From contig CAYXMH010000008.1 in the NCBI GenBank assembly GCA_964466115.1, positions 1-64,000 of the forward strand: a stretch of 64,000 bases of DNA, read 5' to 3'. This document shows, one piece after another, positions 34,827-44,900 of this stretch. How positions within the stretch are numbered: the stretch's first letter is position 1; the number at the start of each line of letters is the position of its first letter. Below the pieces are notes generated by a model that was not told the DNA's origin, did no database searches, and was given only the letters and a program-made list of their open reading frames with translations. The DNA is from Pseudolysobacter sp964466115. GTDB lineage: Bacteria > Pseudomonadota > Gammaproteobacteria > Xanthomonadales > Rhodanobacteraceae. The position numbers were made by a program, and so were the translations under genes.

Positions 34827-35834
34827 TCATTCTAAACCGTCGTCGTATATCTCGTCGATTCTGGCGATCTGGTTGCCTTCGCTTTCCGCAAACCACAAAT
34901 TATTGTCCGCCGCCTTGACCATACCAAGCGGCCGGGCACCTGTGGTTGGGATGGTGTATTCGCTAATTCTTCCAGTTGGTGTAATTTTACCAATTTTATT
35001 ACCGTCGTATTCGGCAAACCACACATTCCCATCGGAGCCGCCGCTGCTGATGTTGAAAGGCGAAGAGCCGGTCGTGGGGACAGGGTATTCTGTAATCACC
35101 CCGACCGTCGTGATCTTGCCGATCTGGTTGCCGGCGCCCTCGGAAAACCACAAGTTGCCGTCGGGACCGCTGGCGATGCCGGCGGGATTGCACATCGGGG
35201 TTGGAATAGTGTATTCGGTAACCAGCCCAGCCGTAGTGATTTTGCCGATTTTATTGCCGCCGGTCTCGGTAAACCACAGGTTACCATCGGGACCGGCGGC
35301 GATACCCGCGGGGCTGCCGTCCACCGTGGAAAGCGAAAACTCGGTAATGACAAACGTCATTGGATCGATGTTGGCTATCTTATTGCCGGCAAATTCGGTG
35401 AACCACAGCTTATCGTCCGACCCTGTAGCAATGGAGGAAGGTCTGCTGGCGGCGGTGGGAATCGCATATTCCGTAATGACCCCCAGCGTTGTAATTCGGC
35501 CAACCTTATTGCCGATTTCCTCAACGAACCACAAAGCGCCGTCCGGGCCCAAGGCAATGCCGGACGGAGAACTGGCGCCCGTTGGTATCGGAAACTCGGT
35601 GATTGTGTGGGTGGTTGGGTTGATTCGGCCAATCTGGTTACCGTCGATTTCGGTAAACCACAGATTGCCGTCGGGGCCATTGGCGATGCCACCCGGATGG
35701 CTCGCCGCGGTAGGGATGACGTATTCGGTAAAAGGCGCCGCATTTGCCGCCAATGTGGCAGCCCCGATCAACAATGCGCCGCATTGAATCCCGCATTTTT
35801 TAAATCTTGCTGCCGAAAAAAAGAGGTTTTTCAT
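34827..35834 (-). CDS. Secreted Vgb-like seven-bladed beta-propeller
   Basis: The start at 35834 follows TTGAGGCAACT; a longer frame lacks a signal. The 335-residue product has a signal peptide, then seven repeats of about 42 residues built on 'GPDGNLWFTE..GNKIGRI.T....TEY.IPT....P.GIA' (for example PSGIALGPDGALWFVEEIGN). This is the virginiamycin B lyase / streptogramin-lyase propeller. The catalytic His and Glu of Vgb cannot be placed, and the secreted form is more likely a binding or structural propeller than an antibiotic lyase. It ends EIYDDGLE, a variant of the GFE tail seen on other exported proteins in this window. Confidence 0.8.
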   Translation of the reverse strand: MKNLFFSAARFKKCGIQCGALLIGAATLAANAAPFTEYVIPTAASHPGGIANGPDGNLWFTEIDGNQIGRINPTTHTITEFPIPTGASSPSGIALGPDGALWFVEEIGNKVGRITTLGVITEYAIPTAASRPSSIATGSDDKLWFTEFAGNKIANIDPMTFVITEFSLSTVDGSPAGIAAGPDGNLWFTETGGNKIGKITTAGLVTEYTIPTPMCNPAGIASGPDGNLWFSEGAGNQIGKITTVGVITEYPVPTTGSSPFNISSGGSDGNVWFAEYDGNKIGKITPTGRISEYTIPTTGARPLGMVKAADNNLWFAESEGNQIARIDEIYDDGLE

Positions 35835-36211
35835 AGTTGCCTCAATTTGTACTCTGCTGCGAGCAGGTGGACAAAGCCGCCTACGAATTCCTTTACACCG
35901 CAAATACGCCAAAACCCAATTTATCGGCCCAAAACGCCCGTCGCAGTATAGCAGTGTGGTGCCAAATTGAGCAGGGTGACATAAGACACAATTTTTAACA
36001 GATTTGTTGAGACACTTTGTATTTTAATACACCCGCAAGAATTATCTCATTCAGCACTTATTAAGTTCCGCCATCTTGTTCACCGATGGTGAACGCTTAA
36101 AAACGCAAAACGCGAGGAAAGCGCCACCCATCACCGACGATATTCAAATGAGACAGCCACGGCCGTCTCCTGACCATCGCAAACGTTTACCGACCCCTTT
36201 AAGGAATAACC
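35835..36211. other. Intergenic region before the giant RHS gene
   Basis: The 377 bases between the divergent propeller and RHS genes are AT-rich and hold no convincing gene. A short hairpin TTCACC-GAT-GGTGAA lies at 36079-36093. Promoters for both genes must lie here; no clear operator was recognised. Confidence 0.4.
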
Positions 36212-39200
36212 ATGAAGATCTTCACCATCTTCCGCTCCAGTGCGGCACTCAAACGAGACCTAAAAACCTCGCCATCGCAGTATCGACGTACTGCTGCCCA
36301 CTGCGCTTGGGTTGTTTCTTATCTGTGCATAATGCTGTTGATGCTCTCGTTGCCGGTATCGGCAAAAAACATCAATACCGCGGTGTCCTATTCCGCCCAA
36401 ACCCAAACTTGGGCTTCCCCGAAATTTTCCTCGCCCGCGACCGATGCGGAGCTTTTTACCGCCCGGGTGTTCGACGAGCCATTAATACCGATGAGCGGCT
36501 TCAAGGCCGATCCAGACGAAAACGCACATCTGGCCGAGGCTTTAACAGGGTATCTGTCGCGCGGTGTCGTTGAAGAATTGTCGCCGATAGAGAGTTTTCT
36601 TGAAAAATACCCACAATCGCGCTGGCGCGCGTCATTACAGACCAACCTAGGATTGATTTACCGCCGCACCGGTTATTTAAATCGAGCGCTCAACGCCTTT
36701 GAAAACGCATGGAGTTTGGCGCGCAATGAAACGGCGGAGTATCCAAGCGCTGTGGCAGATCGCGCCGTATCGGAATTGGCCGATTTGAACTCGCGTCTCG
36801 GTCGCTTTGATCGCTTGGGAACCTTGTTCATTGAAATCGGTACGCGCGGTGTCCGCGGTTCGGCCAATGAAAAGCTCTTCATGGCGCATGAGGGACTGGG
36901 AACCATGTACGCCAATCCGGGCATCGCGTTTTTGTGCGGTCCGCTGGCGGTCAACAACGTGCGCAACGCCATCTTCCCCAAAGCCGAACAAGATCAGTCG
37001 ATCATGAACGCGAGCTCCACGCAGCAAGGCACCTCGCTGCGGCAACTGGCCGACTTGGCGCAAGGTAGCGGCCTTGCTTACCAAATGGCGTGGCGCTCAC
37101 CCGGGGCACAGCTGATCATGCCGTCGGTATTGCACTGGAAAGCGGGGCACTTTGCCGCTCTTATGCAGGAAACCACAACGGGAAAAGGCATACCCACGCA
37201 CTACCAATTAAAAGACCCCACGTTCGGCGATGAGATGTGGGCGACCGCCGCGGCACTCGACGAAGAAGCCAGCGGTTATTTTCTCGTGCCTGCCGGAAAA
37301 TTACCCGATGGCTGGCGCGCGGTTGATGCAAAAGAAGGCGATAAAGTCTGGGGCAAAGGCTATACCACCACCGGTGATCCGGACGATTCCGGCCCCGGCG
37401 ATGAAACCAATCGCGGCTGCGGCAGCCAAGGCTCGCATGGCATGGCACGTTACGGTTTTCTCTCGATGCTGGCGGGTTTAACGCTGGAAGACACACCGGT
37501 GGGATATGCCCCGGCCAGCGGTCCGGCGGCGTACTTCACGGTTCGCTATAACCAACGCGACAGCCTGCAGGAAGCCATGCCGCGACATGCGAACTTTGGT
37601 CCGTTGTGGACCTACAACTGGCTTTCCTACATCAAGGCCTATGGCGGCGCGCCGCAATTTGTTGGATTGCATCGCGGGGGTGGGGGCCGCGAAAAATACG
37701 TCATGACCTACAACGATTTTTCCGCCAACAGCGGTACCTCCGCGCCGCAGCTGCGCACGCGCTCGGTGCTGGTGAAACATTCTCCAACGCAATTCGAGTT
37801 GCAATTGCCGGACGGCTCGAGGGAATTTTACGAACAGGTCGGTGGCTCCATGGCCACACCGATCATTTATTTGTCGCGCGTGGTCGATCCGTTCGGCAAT
37901 ACGCTGTCATTGGAATACGATGCCAACACCACGCGCTTGCTGCGTGTGCGCGATGCCTATAACCGCATCACCGAAATCGGTTACCGCAGCAATGCTCTGG
38001 CCGATCCCGATTATTATCGCATCAGCACTGTGACCGACCCTTTCACGCGCAGCGCTTCATTTACATACGACAGCTCGCGCCGTTTGCAAAAAATCACCGA
38101 TGTGGTCGGCATCGAATCGAGCTTCACCTATGGCGAACGCAGCATGCCTGCGGATTTTGTAACCACCTTGACCACACCTTACGGCTCCACCAGTTTCAAC
38201 ACCGGCGCAGTGACCGATCCGACGCTATTTATGGGCTGGACCACCAATCGTTGGGTCGAAGCCACCGACGCTGCGGGAACCGAGCGAATCGAGTTCTTAA
38301 ACGCGCTATGCACGGGCTGCCCTGGATTAACACTCCGTGATGCGGGAGTAGGACCGGAGACAGAAGTCCCCACTGGCATCACTGCCATTAACTTTCATTT
38401 GGGGGATCACAATTCCTACTATTGGGATAAGAAAGCGTTTAGTGAAGCGCATCGCGATTACACCAATCCCGGATACATCGGCAATCCACCGCTGCCCTCG
38501 CCCACCGTCATTAACCGTCCCGATTACGACAAAGCCTATACAATTCATTGGATGGGCCACTACGATGACCCGCATCTGATCAGTGGAATCAAAGCGAGCG
38601 AGAAACGCGCCGGTCAAAGTCGCATTTGGTACGAATATCAAGGGCAAACAAACATGGGGCTGGTTGGCGATCCTACAGCCAGCAGCGGCTTCCCGATTAA
38701 GATCGCGCAGGTGCTCGATCCGACCACGACCACGGATATTGTTTCCACCACGGGTGTGACGCAATTAAAACAATTCACCTATAACGCCAAAGGCCATATG
38801 ACCCGGATGGTCGATCCCACCGGTCGGCGCACCGACATTGTCTATGCGCCGAACAACATCGACGTGACCGAAGTTCGCCAATGGACCGGCAGCGGCCTTG
38901 GTGATTTGTTGCTACGCCAAACTTACACGCGTGAACACTTACCCGACACCATCACCGATGCAGCCGGACAAACGACCAGCCTGATCTACAACGCGCGCGG
39001 CCAAACCACGTCCGTTACCAACCCACGGCATGAAGCCACCACGTTTGATTATTATACAATTGGTGAAAATAACGGGTATTTGCACACCAGCACCGATCCC
39101 GCCGCTCGCGTCACTCGTTTCGATTATTCAAACCACTTGCGCCGAGTGCAGGTCACCAATCCGGAAAATGAGACGATAACCACTGACCTGGATGAGCTTA

Positions 39201-41497
39201 ATCGCCCTACGCTGATCACGTATCCCGATACCACCACCGAACAGTTTCAATACTTTCAATTGAACCCAAGCACATTGATGCCGCGCGTCGATGCGATGGG
39301 CCGTAATGTTAAAGGCTTGGAGGCAACCGTTTCGATCGATCGCGAAGGGCATACGCAACGCAAAGCCTACGATGCCTTACGTCATTTGGTACGCAGTAGC
39401 GATGGCGCCGGGCATGTAACGCGTTATGACTGGTGCGGCTGCGGCGGCGCCAGTGATGGTGGCTACGGCGGCGGCATGACGCAAATGATCGATGCGGAAA
39501 ATCAAGTGACGCATTGGGACTACGATCTGCTTGGCCACGTTACCAGTAAAACATTAGGTTTCGGAACCGCCAACGCCAGCCGCACCGAATACGATTACGA
39601 CCAAACCGGCCGCGTAAAACAGCGCCGCGATGCGCAAGGTTACCGCTCCAATTACACTTACACCCGCGACGATGCTATTCATCACGTCAGCTATGCCGAT
39701 CCCAGCGGGCGTCTGCCTGCGGTACCTTCGGCCATCGAGTATCAATATGATACCTACTACCCACGCAAGCACTTAGTGCAACGCATAGGTGGGATGGAAC
39801 CCAGCGTCTTTACTTATTACCCCGCTGGTGTGTTGGGAGCTGGAAAAATACAAACGCTGGATGGGCCGCTCGCTGACGACACCATCACTTACGGTTATGA
39901 CGAGCTCGGTCGCAAGCACACGCGCAGCTTGAGCGGGGTAACCACGACCTGGAATTACGATTCGCTCGGGCGCATTACCAACGAGGCAAACGGCTTAGGA
40001 CTGTTCACCTACCTTTACGAACAGCCGTTGAGCAATCGTGTTACGACGATGCTTTATCCGAACGGCCAGCACACCGCTTATGGCTACTTTGGTCCCGAAC
40101 ACGATCACCGGGCCAGCAGTTTGACCAATTATGGCAATGGAGCGGGCTCGGTTTTATCGTCGTTGCAATACACGAACTACAACCACGTCGGGCAAATCTT
40201 GGCGATGCAAAATACCCGCAGCAGCGCGGATACCGCCCGCACGTTCGGTATCAGCTACGACGCGGCTGCGCAGCTTGAGCATTTCAACATCACGCCAACA
40301 CCGATGTACGGCCCGACCGAAATGCGCACGCACCAATACGATACAGCCGGCAATCGGCGCCAAGCCACTTCCTCCGCATGGCCATCGGTCATGACCTACG
40401 ACTACGATCATGCGGCCAACCGCATGACCGATTGGGTTTGGGCAGGCGCTACTACCACCCTTTCCTATAACGCCAACGGCGACCTAACGCGCAGCGACGA
40501 TACCGGAACGACCTACGAGTGGGATGCCGAAAACCGTTTAACGGCGGTGCAGCGCGATCCACAACGCAGTGAATTCAGCTACGATCCCATGGGTCGGCGT
40601 TCGCGCAATATCGAGCGCGCTGGAACCGCAGTACAACGCGACGTTCGCTATGTCTGGGACGGCAACGAGCTGATCGAAGAGCGCGATTCCGCAACCAACC
40701 GCGTTACCAAACGCTTCTATCCTTTGGGCGTGCAAATCACCGACGCTGCCGGCACTGCACGCAACTATTACTACACGCGCGACCATCTGGGTAGCGTGCT
40801 TGAGATGGTCGATAGCACCGGTAACAACGTCATCGCGCAATACCAATACGATGAATGGGGTACTCGTCAACGCATTGGTGGATCGGATTGGACGATTAAC
40901 GCGCCGGTTGGCTACGCCGGTTATTTCTACCATTCCGAATCGCAATTGAACTTGACGCGCCACCGCGCCTACAGCCCATTCCTCGGAAGATGGCTAAGCC
41001 GCGATCCGATCGAGGAAGCCGGTGGCATGAATTTATATGCGTATGTTAATAACGACCCGATGAATAAAACGGATCCGTCGGGATTAACTCCCGCTGCCGT
41101 AATTGTACTGGGCGGCAGCATCAACCCGGTTGTCGCCGTCGTCGTCGTCGTGGTCGTGGTCGTGGTGGTAGCGGCTGCGGCTTATCACGACTATGGCCCT
41201 TCATCGAGTTCGGACGACACTTCGCCACCCACAACCAATCCTCCCCCGCCGACACCGACTGCACCACCGCATCCAGGCGACGCACCAACAGGACCTCCAC
41301 CTTCGTGGATGCCACCGTGCGGACCCAACAGCCCGCCAACCCCGGTGCCGGATCGTCCGGGCGCTGTTCCAGGAAATCCCGGTGAATTGCCAAGACAGCC
41401 AGGCCCCCCTGGACCCGATGGTCATCCAACGGTTCCAATGCCAGGACCTACCGCACCACCAACCATCCCGCGACCGCCGCGTTTGCCACAAATATAG
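36212..41497 (+). CDS. Secreted TPR / C39-peptidase-like / RHS-repeat protein
   Basis: The 1761-residue product starts after AAGGAATAACC. An extended signal peptide (core YLCIMLLMLSLPVSA) is followed by TPR-like helices (about 130-190, RWRASLQTNLGLIYRRTGYL) and a papain-like C39 domain. Its triad is Cys in FLCGPLAVNNVR (about 241), His in KAGHFAALMQ (about 312) and Asp in LKDPTFG (about 335). Many YD repeats then form the RHS shell, with the core ending RAYSPFLGRWLSRDPIEE...DPSGL at about 1618. The tail is not a toxin: it has a run of Val (VVAVVVVVVVVVVVAAAAY) and about 110 Pro-rich residues. The C39-like domain inside an RHS chain could process the shell or cargo. A strong terminator follows. 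Confidence 0.8.
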   Translation: MKIFTIFRSSAALKRDLKTSPSQYRRTAAHCAWVVSYLCIMLLMLSLPVSAKNINTAVSYSAQTQTWASPKFSSPATDAELFTARVFDEPLIPMSGFKADPDENAHLAEALTGYLSRGVVEELSPIESFLEKYPQSRWRASLQTNLGLIYRRTGYLNRALNAFENAWSLARNETAEYPSAVADRAVSELADLNSRLGRFDRLGTLFIEIGTRGVRGSANEKLFMAHEGLGTMYANPGIAFLCGPLAVNNVRNAIFPKAEQDQSIMNASSTQQGTSLRQLADLAQGSGLAYQMAWRSPGAQLIMPSVLHWKAGHFAALMQETTTGKGIPTHYQLKDPTFGDEMWATAAALDEEASGYFLVPAGKLPDGWRAVDAKEGDKVWGKGYTTTGDPDDSGPGDETNRGCGSQGSHGMARYGFLSMLAGLTLEDTPVGYAPASGPAAYFTVRYNQRDSLQEAMPRHANFGPLWTYNWLSYIKAYGGAPQFVGLHRGGGGREKYVMTYNDFSANSGTSAPQLRTRSVLVKHSPTQFELQLPDGSREFYEQVGGSMATPIIYLSRVVDPFGNTLSLEYDANTTRLLRVRDAYNRITEIGYRSNALADPDYYRISTVTDPFTRSASFTYDSSRRLQKITDVVGIESSFTYGERSMPADFVTTLTTPYGSTSFNTGAVTDPTLFMGWTTNRWVEATDAAGTERIEFLNALCTGCPGLTLRDAGVGPETEVPTGITAINFHLGDHNSYYWDKKAFSEAHRDYTNPGYIGNPPLPSPTVINRPDYDKAYTIHWMGHYDDPHLISGIKASEKRAGQSRIWYEYQGQTNMGLVGDPTASSGFPIKIAQVLDPTTTTDIVSTTGVTQLKQFTYNAKGHMTRMVDPTGRRTDIVYAPNNIDVTEVRQWTGSGLGDLLLRQTYTREHLPDTITDAAGQTTSLIYNARGQTTSVTNPRHEATTFDYYTIGENNGYLHTSTDPAARVTRFDYSNHLRRVQVTNPENETITTDLDELNRPTLITYPDTTTEQFQYFQLNPSTLMPRVDAMGRNVKGLEATVSIDREGHTQRKAYDALRHLVRSSDGAGHVTRYDWCGCGGASDGGYGGGMTQMIDAENQVTHWDYDLLGHVTSKTLGFGTANASRTEYDYDQTGRVKQRRDAQGYRSNYTYTRDDAIHHVSYADPSGRLPAVPSAIEYQYDTYYPRKHLVQRIGGMEPSVFTYYPAGVLGAGKIQTLDGPLADDTITYGYDELGRKHTRSLSGVTTTWNYDSLGRITNEANGLGLFTYLYEQPLSNRVTTMLYPNGQHTAYGYFGPEHDHRASSLTNYGNGAGSVLSSLQYTNYNHVGQILAMQNTRSSADTARTFGISYDAAAQLEHFNITPTPMYGPTEMRTHQYDTAGNRRQATSSAWPSVMTYDYDHAANRMTDWVWAGATTTLSYNANGDLTRSDDTGTTYEWDAENRLTAVQRDPQRSEFSYDPMGRRSRNIERAGTAVQRDVRYVWDGNELIEERDSATNRVTKRFYPLGVQITDAAGTARNYYYTRDHLGSVLEMVDSTGNNVIAQYQYDEWGTRQRIGGSDWTINAPVGYAGYFYHSESQLNLTRHRAYSPFLGRWLSRDPIEEAGGMNLYAYVNNDPMNKTDPSGLTPAAVIVLGGSINPVVAVVVVVVVVVVVAAAAYHDYGPSSSSDDTSPPTTNPPPPTPTAPPHPGDAPTGPPPSWMPPCGPNSPPTPVPDRPGAVPGNPGELPRQPGPPGPDGHPTVPMPGPTAPPTIPRPPRLPQI

Positions 41498-41554
41498 GCT
41501 CGCGTTTGATTTCGCGGTGCATGCTCAAGCTTAAGCTGCATCGCGAATAAGCAA

Positions 41555-41596
41555 CAAAAAAACACCCCGAGAACGATCTCGGGGTGTTTTTTTTAG
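41555..41596 (+). terminator. Intrinsic terminator of the RHS gene
   Basis: AACACCCCGAGA and TCTCGGGGTGTT form a perfect 12-bp stem around ACGA, preceded by A-tract and followed by eight T. It lies 60 bases after the RHS stop and could also end transcripts from the opposite strand. Confidence 0.92.
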
Positions 41597-41904
41597 CGAA
41601 CCTGAATTTTCAGAAAATGCTCTTAATCCAGTGCGCACTTGATCGGAATGTCTGCGCCTCTCCAGCATAGCCAAACAAAGCAAGTTGAATAATGCATCAG
41701 AGAAAATTCGATTCATTTTTAATTCTATACGTTGGATCCTTCTGCACAAGCTTTTCAGTGAGCCCGTGAATTAAGCAGAACAGCTCAAGCAAAAGCAGTA
41801 TAGTTATCAACAGTTGAGCTCGAAGACCTAAGCTTCCAACTCTGGTCGATTTTCGGCGAGCGCCAGCGGGGTGAGTATTGGGCTGTCTCACGAAAGAGGT
41901 GATT
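41597..41904. other. Intergenic region before the glycine-rich protein
   Basis: About 308 bases without a supported gene. Minus-strand frames reaching into the region lack ribosome sites and overlap the signal peptide of the next gene. The sequence is AT-rich and should contain the promoter for the gene at 41905. Confidence 0.4.
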
Positions 41905-44900
41905 ATGCTGCTTACATTCTCGAAAAAGTTGCCTGCACGCTTCCCCCGCAGTCGGCTTCTTTTCCTTTTGCATCTATTGCTCGCAGGCCCTGTTCTAGCT
42001 AGTACCATCCTAGTCACCAGCAACGACGGCGGTTCTGGAGCGGGCACCTTAAATGACGCTCTTTTCCAGGCCGAGGATGGCGACATCATCGACTGCTCAC
42101 CCATCGCCGGACAGACCATCGGTTTATTATCACAAGCCCTGCCAGCCATTGGACATAGTGCAATATCGAGCACCCCTACCCTCACCATTTTGGGCCATGG
42201 TGTAACCATCGATGGGGGCAGTAATCGCTCAGTGTTCTCTTTAGCACAGGGCTCGGCCACGATTTCGGATTTCATTATTCAAAATGGACGCTCGAAAGGC
42301 GGCGACGGCGGATTCGGTCTAACCGGCGGGGGTGGTGGAGCCGGTGGGGGCGGTGCCTTCTATGTGCACCAGGGTACGGCCCTGACGATCTCCACGATGA
42401 GTCTCAGTGGCAACCAAGCGGTCGGTGGAGCTGGCGGCGCCGGTAATGCCACTGGCGGTTCGGGCGGCGGCGGCGGCGGCGGCGGTTTCGGTGGTGGTGC
42501 CGGTGGATTCGCGAATAACACAGGTGCGAGCGCTGGCGCGGCCGGTGGCGGGGGTGGAAACAGCGGTGGAACGTCGGGTGGTAGGCTGGTTGGCACACCG
42601 AACACGTTTTCAAATTTCGGCGGCGCAGGCGGTGGCGGGGAGATCCCTGGAATTAACGGTGCGGCGGCCGGCGGTAGCAACGCCTCTAATCCTGCCCACT
42701 CCGGTGGAGCGCGGGGCACCGGCAGCGCTACTAATGGTGCGGGTGGTGGTGGAGGTGCTGGAGCAGCCTCGGCCTTGGCTCCCACCCCTCCCAATAATGG
42801 AAGCGGCTTCAATGGGTTTAATGCGATCGATGCCACTTCACCTGGAACGGGCATAGGTGGGGCGGGCGGCTATGGTTTCGGCACGGATTACACTTACGGT
42901 GTGGGTGGTGGCGGTGGCGGTGGCAACGGCGGCGGCGCGGGTTTTGGTGCCAGTGGGGGTGGCGGTGGATTCAACGGTCCTGGTGGCGCTGGGGGGTCTC
43001 TCGGTGGCGGCGGTGGTGCTGGAGGAGCGGCAACCCTAGGCGGAAACGGTGGTTTTGGCGCTGGTGGTGGCGGCGGAGGCACGGGCGGCAGCGGAGGATT
43101 TGGCGGTGGTGCCGGGCAATCAGGAACCCCAGCGCAAGGCGGCGGCGGAATGGCAGCCGGCGGCGCCATCTTTGTCCATACCGGCGGCACGCTCAATATC
43201 CAAAGCGCCACTATCTCGGGAAGCACCGTCACCGCAGGTACCGGAGGTACTGCAGGCTCGGCTTACGGACAAGACATTTTCTTGACCTCAGGCGGAACGA
43301 TTAATTTCAACCTCACCGCTGATTTAAGTATCCATGCCATCGGCGGTAATTACAGCCAAGGCGGATTTGTCGCAACGGGAAGTAGTGGCGTCACCGTCAA
43401 TAACAATTCCGGCGTCACTCTTACTGTATCGGGAAGCGGTTTGAGTTCGTATGTGGGTTTGTTTGATGGGGTTTTTAATATCAATGGCGGCAATGTATCC
43501 ATCGACAACGACTATTGCTTGGGACACTCCAGCGTCGCACCCGTATTGAACGGCGGCGCACTGATTACAACGCAAGACATAACCACGGCTAGGAATTTTT
43601 CGCTGGGCAGCAGCGCCGGTACCTTTGCGCCGGCGGTGAGCACAACGTTGTCGATCAACGGTGTCGTCAGTGGCTCGGGCGGCGCATTCATCAAATCCGG
43701 CGCGGGCGTTCTGTCCTTATCGCAGATCAACACCTACACCGGTACCACGACGGTGTCTGCCGGAACCTTGGCGCTGTCGGGCAGCGGTGCCATCGCAAGC
43801 TCAGCTTCCACCGCCGTTTCAAGCGGCGCCATGTTGGATATCAGCGGCGTCACCACCGGCGCTACGCTGAATACGACGTCGGGCGCCGGCAATATCGATG
43901 CCACCGGTAAGGTGTTGACCATTAACCAAACCGGCAGCGGCGAGATTTCGGGCGTGATCAGCGGCAGCGCGGGAAGTCTGGTAAAAAATGGTACGAGTTT
44001 ATTAATTCTGTCCGGAAACAACACCTACAGCGGCGGCACGACCATCAATGCGGGCACCTTGCGCGCGAGCAATACGACCGGCAGCGCCACCGGCAGTGGC
44101 TCCGTTGGCGTTGCCGGCGGAACGCTTCAGGGCGGCGCAAGCACGGCGGCCGTCGCCGGTGCCGTCACGCTCGATACCGGCGCCGTGGCGCCTGGCCTCG
44201 GATCCTCGGCGGGTGTGCTTGCGGTCGACAGCTACACACAAAATGGCGGAACGCTGGCGCTCAACGCGTTTGCCGACGGCACCTGCGACACGTTGGCTGT
44301 GACCCACGGCGCAACGCTTTCCGGTGGCAGCTTGAACCTAACCTTTGGCAGCGTGCCGAGCGCCAGCGGCACGGTTTACACGCTGCTCACCGCAACCTCG
44401 ATCGCGGGTACGTTTGCCAGCGTCACCGGCATACCGGCTGGCTATCATTACCGTATCGACTACGGCACGACCGCGGTCACCCTCACCATCAACAGCACAC
44501 CGGTAATGACGACAAGCGGAGGTGCCACAGCCTGGATAGAAAGCAATAACCTAACCGTGACGTCAATACCGGTGACTATTGATACCGGTGTAACGGTAAG
44601 CGACAGTGACAACACCACCTTGGCCAGTGCGACAGTATCGATCACCACCGGATTTCAGGCCAGCGAAGACCTGCTGGCGTTTACCACTAACCCCGCCACC
44701 ATGGGAAACATTTCCGGCAGCTACACACCGGGTACCGGCGTGCTGGCATTGTCCTCCACAGGCGCCACCGCCACGTTGGCGCAATGGCAAGCGGCATTGG
44801 CGTCGATCACGTATAACGACACCACCCAACCACCCACCGGCGCATCGCGTACGATCGGCTTCGCGCTGAACGACGGCAGCGATGCCAGCAACACGGCGAC

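Noticed and set aside
34827..35834. Virginiamycin B lyase activity
   Set aside because: The fold matches Vgb, but the signal peptide and lack of identifiable catalytic residues argue against a resistance enzyme call.
41697..42275. Minus-strand frame of 192 codons
   Set aside because: It overlaps the signal peptide of the well-supported glycine-rich protein and has no recognisable content.
42290..43160. Repetitive block as a possible CRISPR or satellite
   Set aside because: The repeats are irregular glycine codons in frame with a signal-peptide protein; no spacer-repeat periodicity exists.
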